From: Gemmatimonas groenlandica
GTDB lineage: Bacteria > Gemmatimonadota > Gemmatimonadetes > Gemmatimonadales > Gemmatimonadaceae
DNA: 64,000 nucleotides
Direction of reading: 5' to 3'
Assembly (NCBI RefSeq): GCF_013004105.1
Contig: NZ_CP053085.1
Coordinates: forward strand, 434,001 to 498,000
Shown here piece by piece: positions 26,218 through 36,504 of this stretch. The notes below the pieces were generated by a model. That model worked only from the letters and a program-made list of their open reading frames with translations, made no database searches and was not told the origin of the DNA. The first letter of the stretch is position 1. Each line of letters starts with the position of its first letter. A program made the translations under genes and the position numbers.

Positions 26218-27192
26218 ATGAACGACGAGGGCGCGCCTCCCGAACTGGCGGTGCCGGAAACGGCCCTCCCCGCCGAGATCGACGAGTTTCTCGTCCATCT
26301 CGCCAAGGAACGCGACCTGTCGCCCAACACCGTCTCCGCGTACCGGCGCGACCTGCGCGAATTCTCCACGTGGCTGGCGAGTACGCACGGCATCGATGGC
26401 TGGCGGTGGAACGAGCTCGGACGCACCGACATCCGCGGCTTCATGGCGCACTGCACGCGCCGTGGACTCGCCAAACGCTCGGTGGCGCGTCAGCTGTCGG
26501 CGGTGCGAAGCTTTTATCGCTGGATGCACCGCGATGAGCGCGTGGATGTGAACCCCGCGCGCGCCGTGAAATCGCCGCGCTTGCCGCGTACACTGCCGGC
26601 GTATCTCGACAAACGGCAAGCTGACACGTTACTCGAACACGCGGCGACCCGCGCGCAGAGTCTCGAGTTCACCGACGTCCGCAACGTCGCGATGCTCGAA
26701 CTGTTCTACTCGAGTGGCCTCCGGCTCTCCGAACTGCGCGGCATCGACCTCGGCGATCTCGATCTCGTCGCACAACAGGTGAAGGTGCGTGGCAAGGGCC
26801 GCAAGGAACGCATCGTACCGCTCGGCGATCACGCCCAGCGCGCACTGCGCAACTACCTCGTGAAGCGCGACGCCCTGCTCGCGAAACTCAAGGACAGCAC
26901 CAAGAAGCCCGCGCGTGGTGCCGTGTTTCTGAGTGAACGCGGCGGGCGCATGAGCCCCCGCGCCATTCAGCACGCCGTCGTACAGCTGCTGTCGGCTGTC
27001 GACGAAGGGGCAGGGCTCAGCACGCACTCACTGCGTCATAGTTTCGCCACGCATTTGGTCGACGGCGGTGCGGACTTGCGCGCCGTGCAGGAACTGCTCG
27101 GTCACGCCAGCATCAGCACCACGCAGATCTACACGCACACCAGCGTCGAGCGCCTCAAAAAGGTCTATAGGCAGGCGCACCCGCGCGCCTGA
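26218..27192 (+). CDS. xerC: Tyrosine recombinase XerC
   Basis: 324 residues: an N-terminal SAM-like DNA-binding domain (LAKERDLSPNTVSAYRRDL) and a catalytic domain with Arg in SSGLRLSEL, Lys in GKGRKERIV, HSLRHSFATH, LGHASISTTQIYTH and the nucleophile Tyr in that last segment. Length and genomic context (after trmFO, before hslVU) indicate the chromosomal XerC that resolves dimers at dif, rather than a phage integrase. I saw no dif-like site nearby. The ATG chosen lies 8 nt after the trmFO stop. Confidence 0.9.
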   Translation: MNDEGAPPELAVPETALPAEIDEFLVHLAKERDLSPNTVSAYRRDLREFSTWLASTHGIDGWRWNELGRTDIRGFMAHCTRRGLAKRSVARQLSAVRSFYRWMHRDERVDVNPARAVKSPRLPRTLPAYLDKRQADTLLEHAATRAQSLEFTDVRNVAMLELFYSSGLRLSELRGIDLGDLDLVAQQVKVRGKGRKERIVPLGDHAQRALRNYLVKRDALLAKLKDSTKKPARGAVFLSERGGRMSPRAIQHAVVQLLSAVDEGAGLSTHSLRHSFATHLVDGGADLRAVQELLGHASISTTQIYTHTSVERLKKVYRQAHPRA

Positions 27193-27256
27193 GTTTTGCA
27201 TGTGTAGCGGTGTGCTTACGGCTTTGTTCGTGGTGCGTGCGGTGGCAGGTCTGGAC

Positions 27257-27390
27257 GCGCACGCCGCGTCGGCCCGTGGGGAACTCCTCGTCGGCTTTTC
27301 TGCGGGGTGCAGCGTGGGAACGCCGCGCGAGGGCGGTGCGGCCCTCGCAGAGAGCCGCCGTGGAGCCCCACGGGCCGAGCGGCTACACGC
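27257..27390. repeat. Long imperfect hairpin, element copy B, type 1
   Basis: Left arm (27257-27308) containing GTCGGCCCGTGGGG and TTTTCTGCGGGG; right arm (27341-27390) with CGCAGAGAGCC and CCCCACGGGCCGAG. It is related to the hairpin at 24291-24452, with many differences between the copies falling opposite each other in the stem. The gap 27193-27752 contains no plausible gene. Confidence 0.65.
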
Positions 27391-27603
27391 AGATGGCCGG
27401 AAATCACGCCCGCGTCGTTTGCATTCAGACCCGCCCCCCCAGAGAGGCTCCGGCGCGCGGTTACGGGGGTGAGTAAGCGCGGGGAACGACGTGCCCCCGC
27501 AAAGCCCGACAGCAATCACCGCGACGTGGCTCGCGCGCCACGAGCTCCCCGAAGGCACGCTACCCTCGAGCCCCGAGTGCGTGTGCTCCCCCAGCCCCAG
27601 GTA

Positions 27604-27715
27604 GGTCGGCGGTGCATCTCCCTGCAGCCGCCTCTGCGGGCGGCCGCTCCTCACCCGCGTGGCGAACCCGCGCGTCCCGCCCGCAGCAAGCGGCGAAAGG
27701 GAGGTGCATCGACGA
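27604..27715. repeat. Long imperfect hairpin, element copy B, type 2
   Basis: Left arm GGTGCATCTCCCTGCAGCCG onward (27606-27643); right arm CCGCCCGCAGCAAGCGGCGA onward (27677-27714). The stem is about 36 bp with few mismatches. It is the partner of 24660-24771 and shares CCGCCTCTGCG and GCAGCAAGCGGCGAA. Confidence 0.65.
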
Positions 27716-27752
27716 CCATCACCCATCCGCAAGCACACCACCAACTCAAAAC

Positions 27753-28730
27753 TCAAACCGGTGTGCCACCAGACAAAACAGTCACAGCGCGAGCCGCGTC
27801 GAGATTGCCTCCGCACATGACGATGCCGACGGTGCGCCCGGCCAACCTCGGCGCCAGCAGGTGCAAGCCGGCCAGCCCTGTCGCCCCCGACCCTTCGGCC
27901 AGATTGTGCGTGATCCGCCACAAGTCGCGCACACTCTGCGCGATAGCCGCTTCACTCACCACCACGAACTCCTCGAGTCCTTGGCGCAGCGCGGGGAACG
28001 TAAGCTCGTAGGTCGAGCCCGTGGCGATCCCTTCGGCGAATGTGCGCACCGGTGCGCCGGAGCGCGGGACGCCGTCGTGCCAGGCATCGTGCTGCGCCGA
28101 CGCGCCGATGCTCTGCACCGCGTACACCTCGAGGCTGGGCTTGAGCACATCGCGCACCACCGACGCGCCCACCGCTTGCGAGCCACCGCCCAGCGCGATG
28201 ATGATGGCGTCGAGATCCGGTGCCTGTTCCAGAAACTCCGCCGTCATCGTCGCAGCGCCCGAAATCACCTCGTGGTGATTCGTCGAGTGCACCAGTGTCT
28301 GCCCTTCGCGCTCCGCGATCTCGCGACAGGCCGCCACCGTTTCGTCGTAGCGATCACCCACCTCGATCAACGTGGCGCCCAGTCCGCGAATGGCCGCGCT
28401 CTTTTCGGGGTTGTTGCCGCGCGGCACGCAGATGGTCACCGACACGCCACGCTGCGCGCCCGACCAAGCCAGCCCAAGTCCGTGGTTGCCGGTCGTGGCC
28501 GCGATGACCCCGCGGGCCGCGTCCTCGTCGGACAGCGCGGTGATCGACGAGGTGCCGTTGCGCACCTTGAAGCTGCCCGTCGGCAGGTGATTCTCATGCT
28601 TCACGAGCACGCGAATGCCGTGTCCGACGAGCTCGTCCAATGGCGGGTAGTGCCGGACCGGGGACGGGTCCAGATACGGGCGCAGCCGGGTGCGGGCGGC
28701 CACTACGTCGTCGTAGGTGATGGGGTACAT
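27753..28730 (-). CDS. Threonine/serine dehydratase-like PLP enzyme
   Basis: 325 residues of fold-type II PLP enzyme. The PLP lysine is in [10 protein letters not shown], the substrate loop in [13 protein letters not shown], and the glycine-rich phosphate cup in [10 protein letters not shown]. Family members deaminate threonine or serine to 2-oxo acids. There is no C-terminal ACT regulatory domain, so it resembles a catabolic or short biosynthetic type rather than IlvA. It is transcribed against trmFO-xerC and hslV, and starts about 10 nt from the divergent hslV start. Confidence 0.85.
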   Translation of the reverse strand: MYPITYDDVVAARTRLRPYLDPSPVRHYPPLDELVGHGIRVLVKHENHLPTGSFKVRNGTSSITALSDEDAARGVIAATTGNHGLGLAWSGAQRGVSVTICVPRGNNPEKSAAIRGLGATLIEVGDRYDETVAACREIAEREGQTLVHSTNHHEVISGAATMTAEFLEQAPDLDAIIIALGGGSQAVGASVVRDVLKPSLEVYAVQSIGASAQHDAWHDGVPRSGAPVRTFAEGIATGSTYELTFPALRQGLEEFVVVSEAAIAQSVRDLWRITHNLAEGSGATGLAGLHLLAPRLAGRTVGIVMCGGNLDAARAVTVLSGGTPV

Positions 28731-28739
28731 TCCTCAAAT

Positions 28740-29285
28740 ATGCCTCTCCCAATCATTCGAGCTACCACCATCCTGGCGGTGCGTCGCAACGGACGCGTGG
28801 CCATCGGCGGCGACGGGCAGGTGTCCGTCGGGGATACCATCGCGAAGTCGCAGGCCGTCAAGGTTCGACCGCTCAAGGGCGGCCGTGTGATCGCTGGCTT
28901 CGCCGGCTCCGTCGCCGACGCGATCACGCTGTTCGAGAAGTTCGAAGAGAAGCTCGATCGCTTCCCCGGCAACTTGCCCAAGGCCGCCGTGGAGCTGGCC
29001 AAGGAATGGCGGAGCGATCGCGTGCTGCGACGCCTCGAGGCCATGCTCATCGTGACCGACGTCGATCACGGCTTCATGCTGAGCGGCAACGGGGAGCTCA
29101 TCGAGCCTGACGACGGTATTCTCGCCATCGGTTCCGGCGGTGCCTACGCGCAAGCGGCCGCGCGCGCGCTGGTGCGCGAAACGGCGCTGTCGCCGGCCGA
29201 GATCGTGAAGAAAGCACTGACGATCGCCGGCGAGATCTGCATTTATACGAACACCAACATCACGGTGCTCGAACCCACGGCCTAG
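28740..29285 (+). CDS. hslV: ATP-dependent protease subunit HslV
   Basis: 181 residues, the proteolytic core of HslUV. The catalytic threonine is T9 in [14 protein letters not shown], so an eight-residue propeptide must be removed rather than only Met. Further features are [16 protein letters not shown] and [14 protein letters not shown]. The frame is open far upstream, but only ATG 28740 begins the conserved region. It diverges from the dehydratase gene across about 10 nt. Its partner hslU lies at 31706, separated by a minus-strand gene. Confidence 0.95.
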   Translation: MPLPIIRATTILAVRRNGRVAIGGDGQVSVGDTIAKSQAVKVRPLKGGRVIAGFAGSVADAITLFEKFEEKLDRFPGNLPKAAVELAKEWRSDRVLRRLEAMLIVTDVDHGFMLSGNGELIEPDDGILAIGSGGAYAQAAARALVRETALSPAEIVKKALTIAGEICIYTNTNITVLEPTA

Positions 29286-29293
29286 TTGGGTGT

Positions 29294-31672
29294 TTACCGC
29301 GACATGAAGCGGTTCACCCAGCTGGCCTTCAGGAAGAAGCTGTCGCTCACGCGGCGCAGTCGATTGAGCCCGAGTGCTTCAGGTTCCGTGAGACTGCTGC
29401 CGTAGCCGGCGAAGAACACCGTACCCGGGCTGGGGCGGAACGAGAACAGCCAGTCGGCGCGCAACAGATTCGAGCGCGTCGCCACGGTTGGCGTGAGTGT
29501 GCCGTCGGCCCGTCGCGTGTACAGCAGGGATCCGGTGCGCCAATCGCGCAGCGTCTCACGACGGTTCGCTTCGTACTGCGTGATCAGGCGAACGAACACC
29601 CACCGCGACACCTGATACTCCGCCTTCACACGCGGAATCTGCGTCGAGAACGTCGACACATCATCCACGCGCCGCACGAACTCGTTGCTGGCGTAGGTCG
29701 CGTTCATGCGCAGGCGTGTGTTCGGTCGCCAGTCCACGCTGCCGGTATAGGCCGTGCGGTTCACGCGCGACGTCTCGTTGAAGTCCACGTCGCTCGAGCG
29801 CAGCACACTGGCCGACGCCGCGAAGCGACGGAACTGCGGCGTAGACACGCTCGCCTGCTGCGAGAACGTGGTGATGCGCGGCGCCGGCGCGAACGGCACC
29901 GCGGTGTTGTTCTCGAGCACGCGCAAGGAACCGTAGACCGTCGGGTCGAACGCATACGTCGCCAGCGCCGGCGTGTAGCCCAGCGACCATCCGCGTCGCA
30001 GCGTGACCGTGTTGCCAAGGCTCGCCTTGCTCTCGAGCAGGCTCTTGGCTTTGAAGAAGTCGCCATACTGCCACAGCCCGCTCACCTGCGAGAACATCTG
30101 CAGCTTCTCGAACAGCTGCCCCTGCTTGCCGAAGATCGACACGCGGTTGGCAGTGCTCACATTCACAAAACCCGTGCGGGCCACGAAACCGTTGTCGGTG
30201 CGGAACTCCGGCGTCACGCCGAGCACGTTGTAGTGGAATCCCCAGCCACGACCGGTGCGATCCACTACCGCTTCCCACAGGCCGCCGCGTTTCTGTTCGC
30301 CGGCCGCGCGCGTCAGACTGCCCACCGCTTGCGCCTGCGCGTAGTACTTGCCACCGAACACGTGGCGCACATCGGCGCCGAACACGCGGTTGGCACGTCC
30401 CCCGCTCACGCGCTCACTGTACACCAACCCACTCTGTGACTGCAGTTGGAAGTCGCGCGTGATGCGCACGATGTCCACCAGCGGTCTGGTCGCGCCAACG
30501 GTGGTTGGCGCTGCATCGAGCGCCGAGAGCATCGCAATGTTCGAGCGCCCTAAGCGGCCGGTGAGCTTCAGGGCCGCATCCGGTTGCACGATGCGACGCG
30601 TGTACACCAGCGTGTTCGGCACGTTGAATTGGTCGGCGCCTTCCACGAAGAATGGCCGACGTTCCGGATAGAACAGCGCGAAGCGCGGGTCGGCCGCCAC
30701 TTGCGTCGCATCCGCTTCGACCTGCGAGAAGTCGGGGCGGATACTGCCGTTGAGCACGAAGTTGCTCCCGAGTCCGACGCGCACGTTACCACCTACGCGT
30801 GGCTTACTCGTGTAACGCCAATCCTTCAAGTTTGAAGGATCGGTCGACGGGATACCGCTGATGGTGCTCGTGAGTTCGGGGTTGATCTGGGCATCGATGC
30901 CACGGGTGAGACCGGTCATGCCCGCCAACCAACCTTCCTGCGAAATGAACGAGGCCGCCCCGCGCTGCACCGGCGTCCACGTTTCTTCGTACCCGCTGTG
31001 CTGCACTTTGCGGCTGAACTGCACGCCCCACCGCTGCACACCGCCCGTGGGAAAACGCAGGCTGGTGTACGGAATGCGGATTTCGACTTCGTATCCCCAG
31101 TCCTCCACGTGCCCGCGCGACGTCCACAGGAAATCGGCGCTGAGGTCGTTCTGCCCAGGCATCACGTTCGAGCCGGGAATGAATCCCCCACCTTCGGCCT
31201 TCGTCCCGTCCGCTTGGATGCCGAGCGGATTGACGATGAATACGAACGCGCGACGACGCTCCTGAAACGGATCGAGATGGATCTCGATGTTGTCGTCGGC
31301 CGTCAGCCGATCGCGGTCGGCCAGCGTCGCGCGCACGATGCCGTGCGGCTCGTAGGCCCGCACCCCGAAGTAGATCGCCGTCGGCGAGTACCACACCCGC
31401 ACTTCGGTCGAGTCCGGTGCTGGACGTCCGTCGGTTGGGCTATACAGCGAAAAACCGGTCAGCAACGACGCCGTGGACCATACCGGCTCGTCGAGACGGC
31501 CGTCGATCGTGACGACCGCCGAGCTCGGGCGGCCCATGCGGACTTCCGTCTGGCCATTGATGGCGTGGTACACCGCCGCCGCGGAATCGTGGGGCGGCTG
31601 GAGCGCGGGCGCGGCGGGAAATGAAGCAACCGTCAACTGCAGCGCGCCCGCAAAACTGAGCAGGAAAGACAT
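29294..31672 (-). CDS. CBM9-like/DUF5916 outer-membrane protein
   Basis: 792 residues with an N-terminal signal peptide. Residues about 50-230 resemble the CBM9-like domain ([54 protein letters not shown]). The remainder is a DUF5916 region of many amphipathic beta-strands ([24 protein letters not shown]), predicted to form an outer-membrane barrel. The substrate is unknown; a role in glycan or metabolite handling is only family-level inference. The gene sits on the opposite strand between hslV and hslU, splitting that operon. Confidence 0.8.
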   Translation of the reverse strand: MSFLLSFAGALQLTVASFPAAPALQPPHDSAAAVYHAINGQTEVRMGRPSSAVVTIDGRLDEPVWSTASLLTGFSLYSPTDGRPAPDSTEVRVWYSPTAIYFGVRAYEPHGIVRATLADRDRLTADDNIEIHLDPFQERRRAFVFIVNPLGIQADGTKAEGGGFIPGSNVMPGQNDLSADFLWTSRGHVEDWGYEVEIRIPYTSLRFPTGGVQRWGVQFSRKVQHSGYEETWTPVQRGAASFISQEGWLAGMTGLTRGIDAQINPELTSTISGIPSTDPSNLKDWRYTSKPRVGGNVRVGLGSNFVLNGSIRPDFSQVEADATQVAADPRFALFYPERRPFFVEGADQFNVPNTLVYTRRIVQPDAALKLTGRLGRSNIAMLSALDAAPTTVGATRPLVDIVRITRDFQLQSQSGLVYSERVSGGRANRVFGADVRHVFGGKYYAQAQAVGSLTRAAGEQKRGGLWEAVVDRTGRGWGFHYNVLGVTPEFRTDNGFVARTGFVNVSTANRVSIFGKQGQLFEKLQMFSQVSGLWQYGDFFKAKSLLESKASLGNTVTLRRGWSLGYTPALATYAFDPTVYGSLRVLENNTAVPFAPAPRITTFSQQASVSTPQFRRFAASASVLRSSDVDFNETSRVNRTAYTGSVDWRPNTRLRMNATYASNEFVRRVDDVSTFSTQIPRVKAEYQVSRWVFVRLITQYEANRRETLRDWRTGSLLYTRRADGTLTPTVATRSNLLRADWLFSFRPSPGTVFFAGYGSSLTEPEALGLNRLRRVSDSFFLKASWVNRFMSR

Positions 31673-31705
31673 CCCCGAAAGCTAGACGAATCGTTACCGT
31701 TCGGC

Positions 31706-33100
31706 ATGCCCTCTCCTCGCACTCAACAGGCGATCGCTCGGCTCGCCGACCTCACGCCTCGGCAGATCGTGGCGGAGCTCGATCGCTACATCGTCGGCCA
31801 GGCCGACGCCAAGAAATCGGTGGCCATTGCGCTGCGCAATCGCTGGCGTCGGCAACGCGCTCCGGAAGCGATCCGTGAGGAGATCTCGCCCAACAACATC
31901 ATCCTCATCGGCCCTACGGGCGTGGGCAAGACCGAGATCGCGCGGCGTCTGGCCAAGCTGTCGGGGGCGCCGTTCGCCAAGGTGGAGGCCTCGAAGTTCA
32001 CCGAGGTCGGCTACGTTGGGCGTGACGTGGAGTCGATGGTGCGCGACCTTATCGAAAGCGCGATCGACATGGTGCGCACCGAGCGTGAGTCGGAAGTCGA
32101 AGATCTCGCCAACGAGAAGGTCGACGATCGCCTGCTCGACTTGCTGCTGCCGGTGCCGCCGGTCGCCACCGGTGATGCGCCGGAGGTGAAGGCCGAGCAC
32201 GATGCGGCCCTGGAGCGCCACAAGCGCACGCGCGACAAACTGCGTCTGCTGCTGCTGGACGGTCAGCTCGACGGCCGTGAGGTCGAACTCGAGGTTACGC
32301 AGTCGGGTCCGGGCATGCCCGGCATGGCGACCCCGGGCGGCAACGAGGGCATGGAGAGCATGGCGGAGTGGTTCCGCGACATGATGCCGAAGAAGAAGAA
32401 GCGCCGCACGGTGAAGGTGAGCGAGGCGCGGCGCATTCTGCTAGATGAAGAACTCGAGAAGCTGATCGACCTCGATGACATCACCGACGATGCGCTCGAA
32501 CGCACCGAAGCGATGGGGATCATCTTTCTTGACGAAATTGACAAGATCGCAGGCGAGCGGGGGCAGGGTGGTGGTCCCGACGTGTCACGCGAAGGCGTGC
32601 AGCGCGATCTGTTGCCGATCGTGGAAGGGTCGAACGTGCAGACGAAGTACGGGATGGTGAAGACTGATCACATCCTGTTCATCGCCGCCGGCGCCTTTCA
32701 CGTGTCGAAGCCCAGCGATCTCATTCCGGAACTGCAGGGCCGCTTCCCGATTCGCGTGGAGCTCAAGCCGCTCACCGAACAGGACTTCGTGCGCATCATG
32801 ACGGAGCCCGAGAACGCGCTCACCAAGCAGTATGCGGCCCTGGTCGAAGCCGACGGCGCGTCGCTGGAATTCAAGGACGACGGCATCGCCGAGCTGGCGC
32901 GGGTGGCCACACGGGTGAACGAGCGCATGGAGAACATCGGCGCGCGCCGGTTGCACACCGTGATGACGACACTGCTGGAAGACGTGCTGTTCGACCTGCC
33001 GGACCGCGGGAAGGACGCCGTGGTGGTGGACGCGGCGATGGTGCGGGAGCGGCTGAAGTCGATCAGTGAGGATGAGGATTTGCGGAAGTACATCCTCTAG
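31706..33100 (+). CDS. hslU: ATP-dependent protease ATPase subunit HslU
   Basis: 464 residues. [20 protein letters not shown] start, Walker [12 protein letters not shown], Walker [14 protein letters not shown], sensor-2 region [16 protein letters not shown], and the C-terminal KYIL tail that inserts into HslV. The variable I-domain (residues about 110-240) includes a Gly/Met-rich segment. It unfolds substrates for HslV. It starts 34 nt from the divergent DUF5916 gene. Confidence 0.95.
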   Translation: MPSPRTQQAIARLADLTPRQIVAELDRYIVGQADAKKSVAIALRNRWRRQRAPEAIREEISPNNIILIGPTGVGKTEIARRLAKLSGAPFAKVEASKFTEVGYVGRDVESMVRDLIESAIDMVRTERESEVEDLANEKVDDRLLDLLLPVPPVATGDAPEVKAEHDAALERHKRTRDKLRLLLLDGQLDGREVELEVTQSGPGMPGMATPGGNEGMESMAEWFRDMMPKKKKRRTVKVSEARRILLDEELEKLIDLDDITDDALERTEAMGIIFLDEIDKIAGERGQGGGPDVSREGVQRDLLPIVEGSNVQTKYGMVKTDHILFIAAGAFHVSKPSDLIPELQGRFPIRVELKPLTEQDFVRIMTEPENALTKQYAALVEADGASLEFKDDGIAELARVATRVNERMENIGARRLHTVMTTLLEDVLFDLPDRGKDAVVVDAAMVRERLKSISEDEDLRKYIL

Positions 33101-33124
33101 CGCGGTCTCAAGGGGTCTTTCAAG

Positions 33125-33181
33125 GCGTTCAAGGGGTCAGAGTCGTTGAACGCCGTTCAACGACTCTGACCCCTTGAACGC
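33125..33181. repeat. 57-nt near-perfect REP-like palindrome
   Basis: Arms 33125-33152 and 33154-33181 (28 nt each) are perfect reverse complements with one central base. The core GGGGTCAGAGTCGTTGAAC resembles palindromes mobilised by REP-associated tyrosine transposases. It lies just after hslU, where it may also act as a bidirectional terminator. A partial copy of AAGGGGTC lies at 33109-33118. No transposase is in the window. Confidence 0.75.
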
Positions 33182-33201
33182 GCCCCCCCACCACAAAACG
33201 C

Positions 33202-33248
33202 TTGACAGCCGCCACCGCCGGCTGCACTTTGTTGTGTCGGCGAACAAA
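33202..33248 (+). promoter_or_regulatory. Promoter and ROK-type operator of the plus-strand glycan operon
   Basis: TTGACA at 33202-33207 is followed after 17 nt by CACTTT. The inverted repeat TTTGT-N11-ACAAA (33228-33248) overlaps the expected start region. The same operator with the same 11-nt spacer, also behind TTGACA-N17, occurs at 46677-46697. The -10 match is poor. Confidence 0.55.
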
Positions 33249-33315
33249 GATGTTCCCTCCTCCGTCGCCGACCGCACCGCTCTCCCGACCACCGCCCGGT
33301 GGAAGAGGCCCCTCC

Positions 33316-36300
33316 ATGCGCCTAATGCCGAAGCTGGCTGCCCGCTCCGCGCGGGTCCGTCGCTTGTCCGTGCTCGCTACCCTGCTCGTTGCGGTGGTCG
33401 CGCCCGCAACCGCCCGCGCCCAGATGCCGCGCATCGAAGTCCGCAACGATGCCGCCGGCTCGCGCATCCAGGTGAATGGCACCGACATGCTGCTGCGCGG
33501 CGTGAACTGGGACTACTTCCCCATCGGCACCAACTACTCCTACAGCCTCTGGGCACAGCCGGACGACGTCATCAAGACGGCCCTCGATCGCGAGATGGGG
33601 TTGCTCAAGGTCATGGGCGTGAATGTCATCCGGCAGTACAACGGCGTGCCGCCGCGATGGGTCAAGTACATCTACGAGCAGCACGGCATCTACACGGTGC
33701 TCAATCACGCGCTCGGCCGGTACGGCACCACCATCAACGGCGTCTTTCAGGCGCAGACAGTCTACTCCGATCCAAAGGTGCGCCGCGCGCTCACCAACGA
33801 AGTGCTCGCCATCGTCGAGGAATTCCGCGGCACACCCGGCGTCCTCATGTGGCTGCTCGGCAACGAGAACAACTACGGACTCTCCTGGAAGTCCGCCGCT
33901 ACCGAGAATCTCCCCGCCGGTGAGCGCGACGCGGCGAAGGCCACCTACCTGTATTCGCTCGTCGGCGAAGTCACGCGCGCCATCAAGGCCAAGGATGCCT
34001 CGCGCCCCGTCGCCTTCGCCAACGGCGATCTGCAGTACCTCGACATCATCGCCAAGGAAGCCAAGGGCCTCGATGTCTTCGGCACCAACGTGTACCGCGG
34101 TGCGTCATTCCGTGATCTGTTCGATCGCGTGAAAGCATCGATGGGCATTCCCGTCATGCTCACCGAGTTCGGCGCAGACGCGTGGAACGCGCGCGACATG
34201 CGCGAAGATCAGCTCTCGCAGGCCAAGTACCTCTTGGCGCAGTGGCAGGAGATCTACGAGCAGACGGCTGGACACGGACGCGCCGGCAATGCCATCGGTG
34301 GCTTCACCTTCCAGTGGACTGACGGCTGGTGGAAGTTCGGCCAGGAGCTCCGCCTCAACGAGCACGACACCAACGCCTCGTGGTCCAACGCCGCCTACGG
34401 TGATGACTACGCGAAGGGCGAGAACAACATGAACGAAGAGTGGTGGGGCATCGTCGCCAAGGGCCCGGCTGACTCCAAGGGACAGTTCCCGCTCTATCCG
34501 CGCGCGGCCTTCTACGCGCTGCAGCAGGCCTATCAGCTCGACCCGTACGCGACCTCCAGTAGCACGGCCAAGATCGCGTCGCACTTTGCCGCCATCAGTG
34601 CGGCCGATGTGGAGCTTCGCGCCCGCGCCGATCGCGCCGCGCTCACCGGTGAGGGCACCAGCCGCGTCACGGTGAGCGGCCTGCGCATGGAACTGCAGAC
34701 GTTCAACACCGGCGGCTCCAAGATCAGCACGCCCAAGGTGGCCGACGCGGCCTCCACGGTGTATCCGTCGTTCCAGGGCTTCGATCGCATGGAGTCGTTC
34801 TACGCCGACATCACCGCGCGCCCCAGCGAATCCTTCTCGGCCACGTTGTCGCTCAATGTGCTCGGCAATGTCCCCGGCAATCCGATCGACCAGATTTTCT
34901 ACGAGAATCGTGGCCGCCCGCGCAATGTGCTCACCGATGGTACACCACTTCGCCTGAACGGCATCGATCGACTTGCCGTGTATCGCGCCAGCGTGTCATG
35001 GGATGATCGTAACTTCCGGTTGGACGGATTCTATCGCACGGGCCACTACCACTGGGGTTACGAAGGCGACTTCTTCGGCCTCTATCGCGAAGCGAACTAC
35101 GGTAAGAACATCGACATCTACAACGGCAACGCGCCCGCGGGTGTCGAGTTCACGGGCAAGCGCAAGCTGGCCGGCCTGAAGCTCGCTTTCGGTCCCGAGC
35201 TCTGGTGGGGTGCCAATCCCACGGCGATCGCGAAATACGGCCGTAAGGTCGGCGAGACGTACATCACGGCGATGTACCAGGAAGACGTCGCGAAGCTGAA
35301 TGCGTCGGCCAGCAATAGCTCGTTCGCCATCCCGATTCCCCAAACGCGCCGCGCCACGCTGCATCTCGCCGACACCATCGCCGGTTTCGGTGTGGAAGCC
35401 GGTGGTATCTGGGCCGGTGCCACGCGCGTCGGCGTGCCGTTTCAGATCGTCGACTACTCTGGTGGCACGACGCGTGTGCTTCAGGACAAGATCAAGGACA
35501 GCGACGCCTTCGGTGGCAAGGCGCGCATGACGTACTCGAAGGGCCGCTATAACTGGTACGCCCAGGGCGCCATCATGGGTCTCGTGGCAGACGGCGGTCC
35601 GACCTCGGTGCAGACGTTCACTGGCTGGAGCCTCAAGGACACAGGGCTCAACAATCAGTGGAACACGATCTCCGGTCTCTCGGCGCGCTTCGGCGCATTC
35701 GAAATCGCCCCGAACTTCCTGTATCAGAAGCCGATCGTCGGTCCCGTGCCGTTCGACACGCCGGCGCCCGGGCGTCCGCGCAATGTGGTCGATGATCCGT
35801 TTGCCGTACGCGCCAATCGCGAAACGTACGGCGCCGAACTGCTGCTCACGTTCGACCCGACGCCAGCCACGTGGATGTACGCGTGGGACAGCGACATGCG
35901 GGAAGACGCGCGCTTCGCCGCGAATGTGGGCTACGTGTACCGTCGCCTGCCCACCACGATGGACGCCGCGATCGGTATCCTCGGCGACGGCCGCACCACG
36001 TTTCCGTTCCCCGGCGCAACGCCGGCGCGCACCCTCTACGAAGTGCGCTCGCGCATCGTGTCCAAGGTGGCGAACGACGTCCGCCTGATCGCCAACCTCT
36101 ACACCGGTACCGCCGAGCCGAACGGCAACGATCCGCGCTTGCTGCATCGCTCCGGTGTGGATGTGCGCATGGTCAAGCAGCACGTGAAGGTGATGGCCGC
36201 TGCGAAGCTCAACGACTGGGGTCCGTTCGACTACCATCGTGACTTCAACCTGACGTTCCCGAAGCAGTTGCTCACCGACGTGTCGTACTCCATCGGCACG

Positions 36301-36495
36301 CCGCAGTGGTGGGACTTGCCGGAAACGAAGTTTGGCGTGCGCGGTACCTGGCGCGCCCTCGACAAGTACTCGCCGCGCTTCTGCCCGGAGCGGGTGCCCG
36401 ATCTGACCACCGGCGTTCCCACCTGCGATCCCACCGCACCGGCGAAGAACGGCTCGGAGTGGGAAATCCGGACCTATCTCACCGTGGCCTGGTAG
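33316..36495 (+). CDS. Secreted clan GH-A glycosidase fused to a C-terminal outer-membrane beta-barrel
   Basis: 1059 residues. A signal peptide ends near ARAQ. Residues about 45-440 form a GH2/GH5-like TIM barrel: LRGVNWDYFPIG, acid/base E184 in LLGNENNYG and probable nucleophile E284 in MLTEFGADAW, then FTFQWTDGWWKFGQE. From about 460 to the end the sequence is a series of amphipathic strands ending in an aromatic residue (TYLTVAW), as in outer-membrane barrels. The combination suggests an enzyme tethered to or displayed by its own barrel. Substrate unknown; the GH3 and GH16 neighbours suggest a beta-glucan. An in-frame upstream extension to 33202 lacks any feature; the ATG 33316 starts a good signal peptide. 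Confidence 0.78.
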   Translation: MRLMPKLAARSARVRRLSVLATLLVAVVAPATARAQMPRIEVRNDAAGSRIQVNGTDMLLRGVNWDYFPIGTNYSYSLWAQPDDVIKTALDREMGLLKVMGVNVIRQYNGVPPRWVKYIYEQHGIYTVLNHALGRYGTTINGVFQAQTVYSDPKVRRALTNEVLAIVEEFRGTPGVLMWLLGNENNYGLSWKSAATENLPAGERDAAKATYLYSLVGEVTRAIKAKDASRPVAFANGDLQYLDIIAKEAKGLDVFGTNVYRGASFRDLFDRVKASMGIPVMLTEFGADAWNARDMREDQLSQAKYLLAQWQEIYEQTAGHGRAGNAIGGFTFQWTDGWWKFGQELRLNEHDTNASWSNAAYGDDYAKGENNMNEEWWGIVAKGPADSKGQFPLYPRAAFYALQQAYQLDPYATSSSTAKIASHFAAISAADVELRARADRAALTGEGTSRVTVSGLRMELQTFNTGGSKISTPKVADAASTVYPSFQGFDRMESFYADITARPSESFSATLSLNVLGNVPGNPIDQIFYENRGRPRNVLTDGTPLRLNGIDRLAVYRASVSWDDRNFRLDGFYRTGHYHWGYEGDFFGLYREANYGKNIDIYNGNAPAGVEFTGKRKLAGLKLAFGPELWWGANPTAIAKYGRKVGETYITAMYQEDVAKLNASASNSSFAIPIPQTRRATLHLADTIAGFGVEAGGIWAGATRVGVPFQIVDYSGGTTRVLQDKIKDSDAFGGKARMTYSKGRYNWYAQGAIMGLVADGGPTSVQTFTGWSLKDTGLNNQWNTISGLSARFGAFEIAPNFLYQKPIVGPVPFDTPAPGRPRNVVDDPFAVRANRETYGAELLLTFDPTPATWMYAWDSDMREDARFAANVGYVYRRLPTTMDAAIGILGDGRTTFPFPGATPARTLYEVRSRIVSKVANDVRLIANLYTGTAEPNGNDPRLLHRSGVDVRMVKQHVKVMAAAKLNDWGPFDYHRDFNLTFPKQLLTDVSYSIGTPQWWDLPETKFGVRGTWRALDKYSPRFCPERVPDLTTGVPTCDPTAPAKNGSEWEIRTYLTVAW

Positions 36496-36504
36496 CGCCG
36501 GCGG

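Noticed and set aside
26218-27192. Tyrosine recombinase as the integrase of a mobile element bounded by the hairpin elements
   Set aside because: Sequence length, motifs and the trmFO-xerC-hslVU order fit chromosomal XerC; no direct-repeat att sites or cargo were seen.
27612-28739. In-frame extension of hslV upstream to 27612
   Set aside because: It runs antisense to the dehydratase-like gene, is low-complexity and has no homology features; HslV begins at ATG 28740.
33202-33315. In-frame upstream extension of the barrel glycosidase
   Set aside because: It would begin inside the predicted promoter and operator and adds no signal peptide; ATG 33316 gives a normal one.
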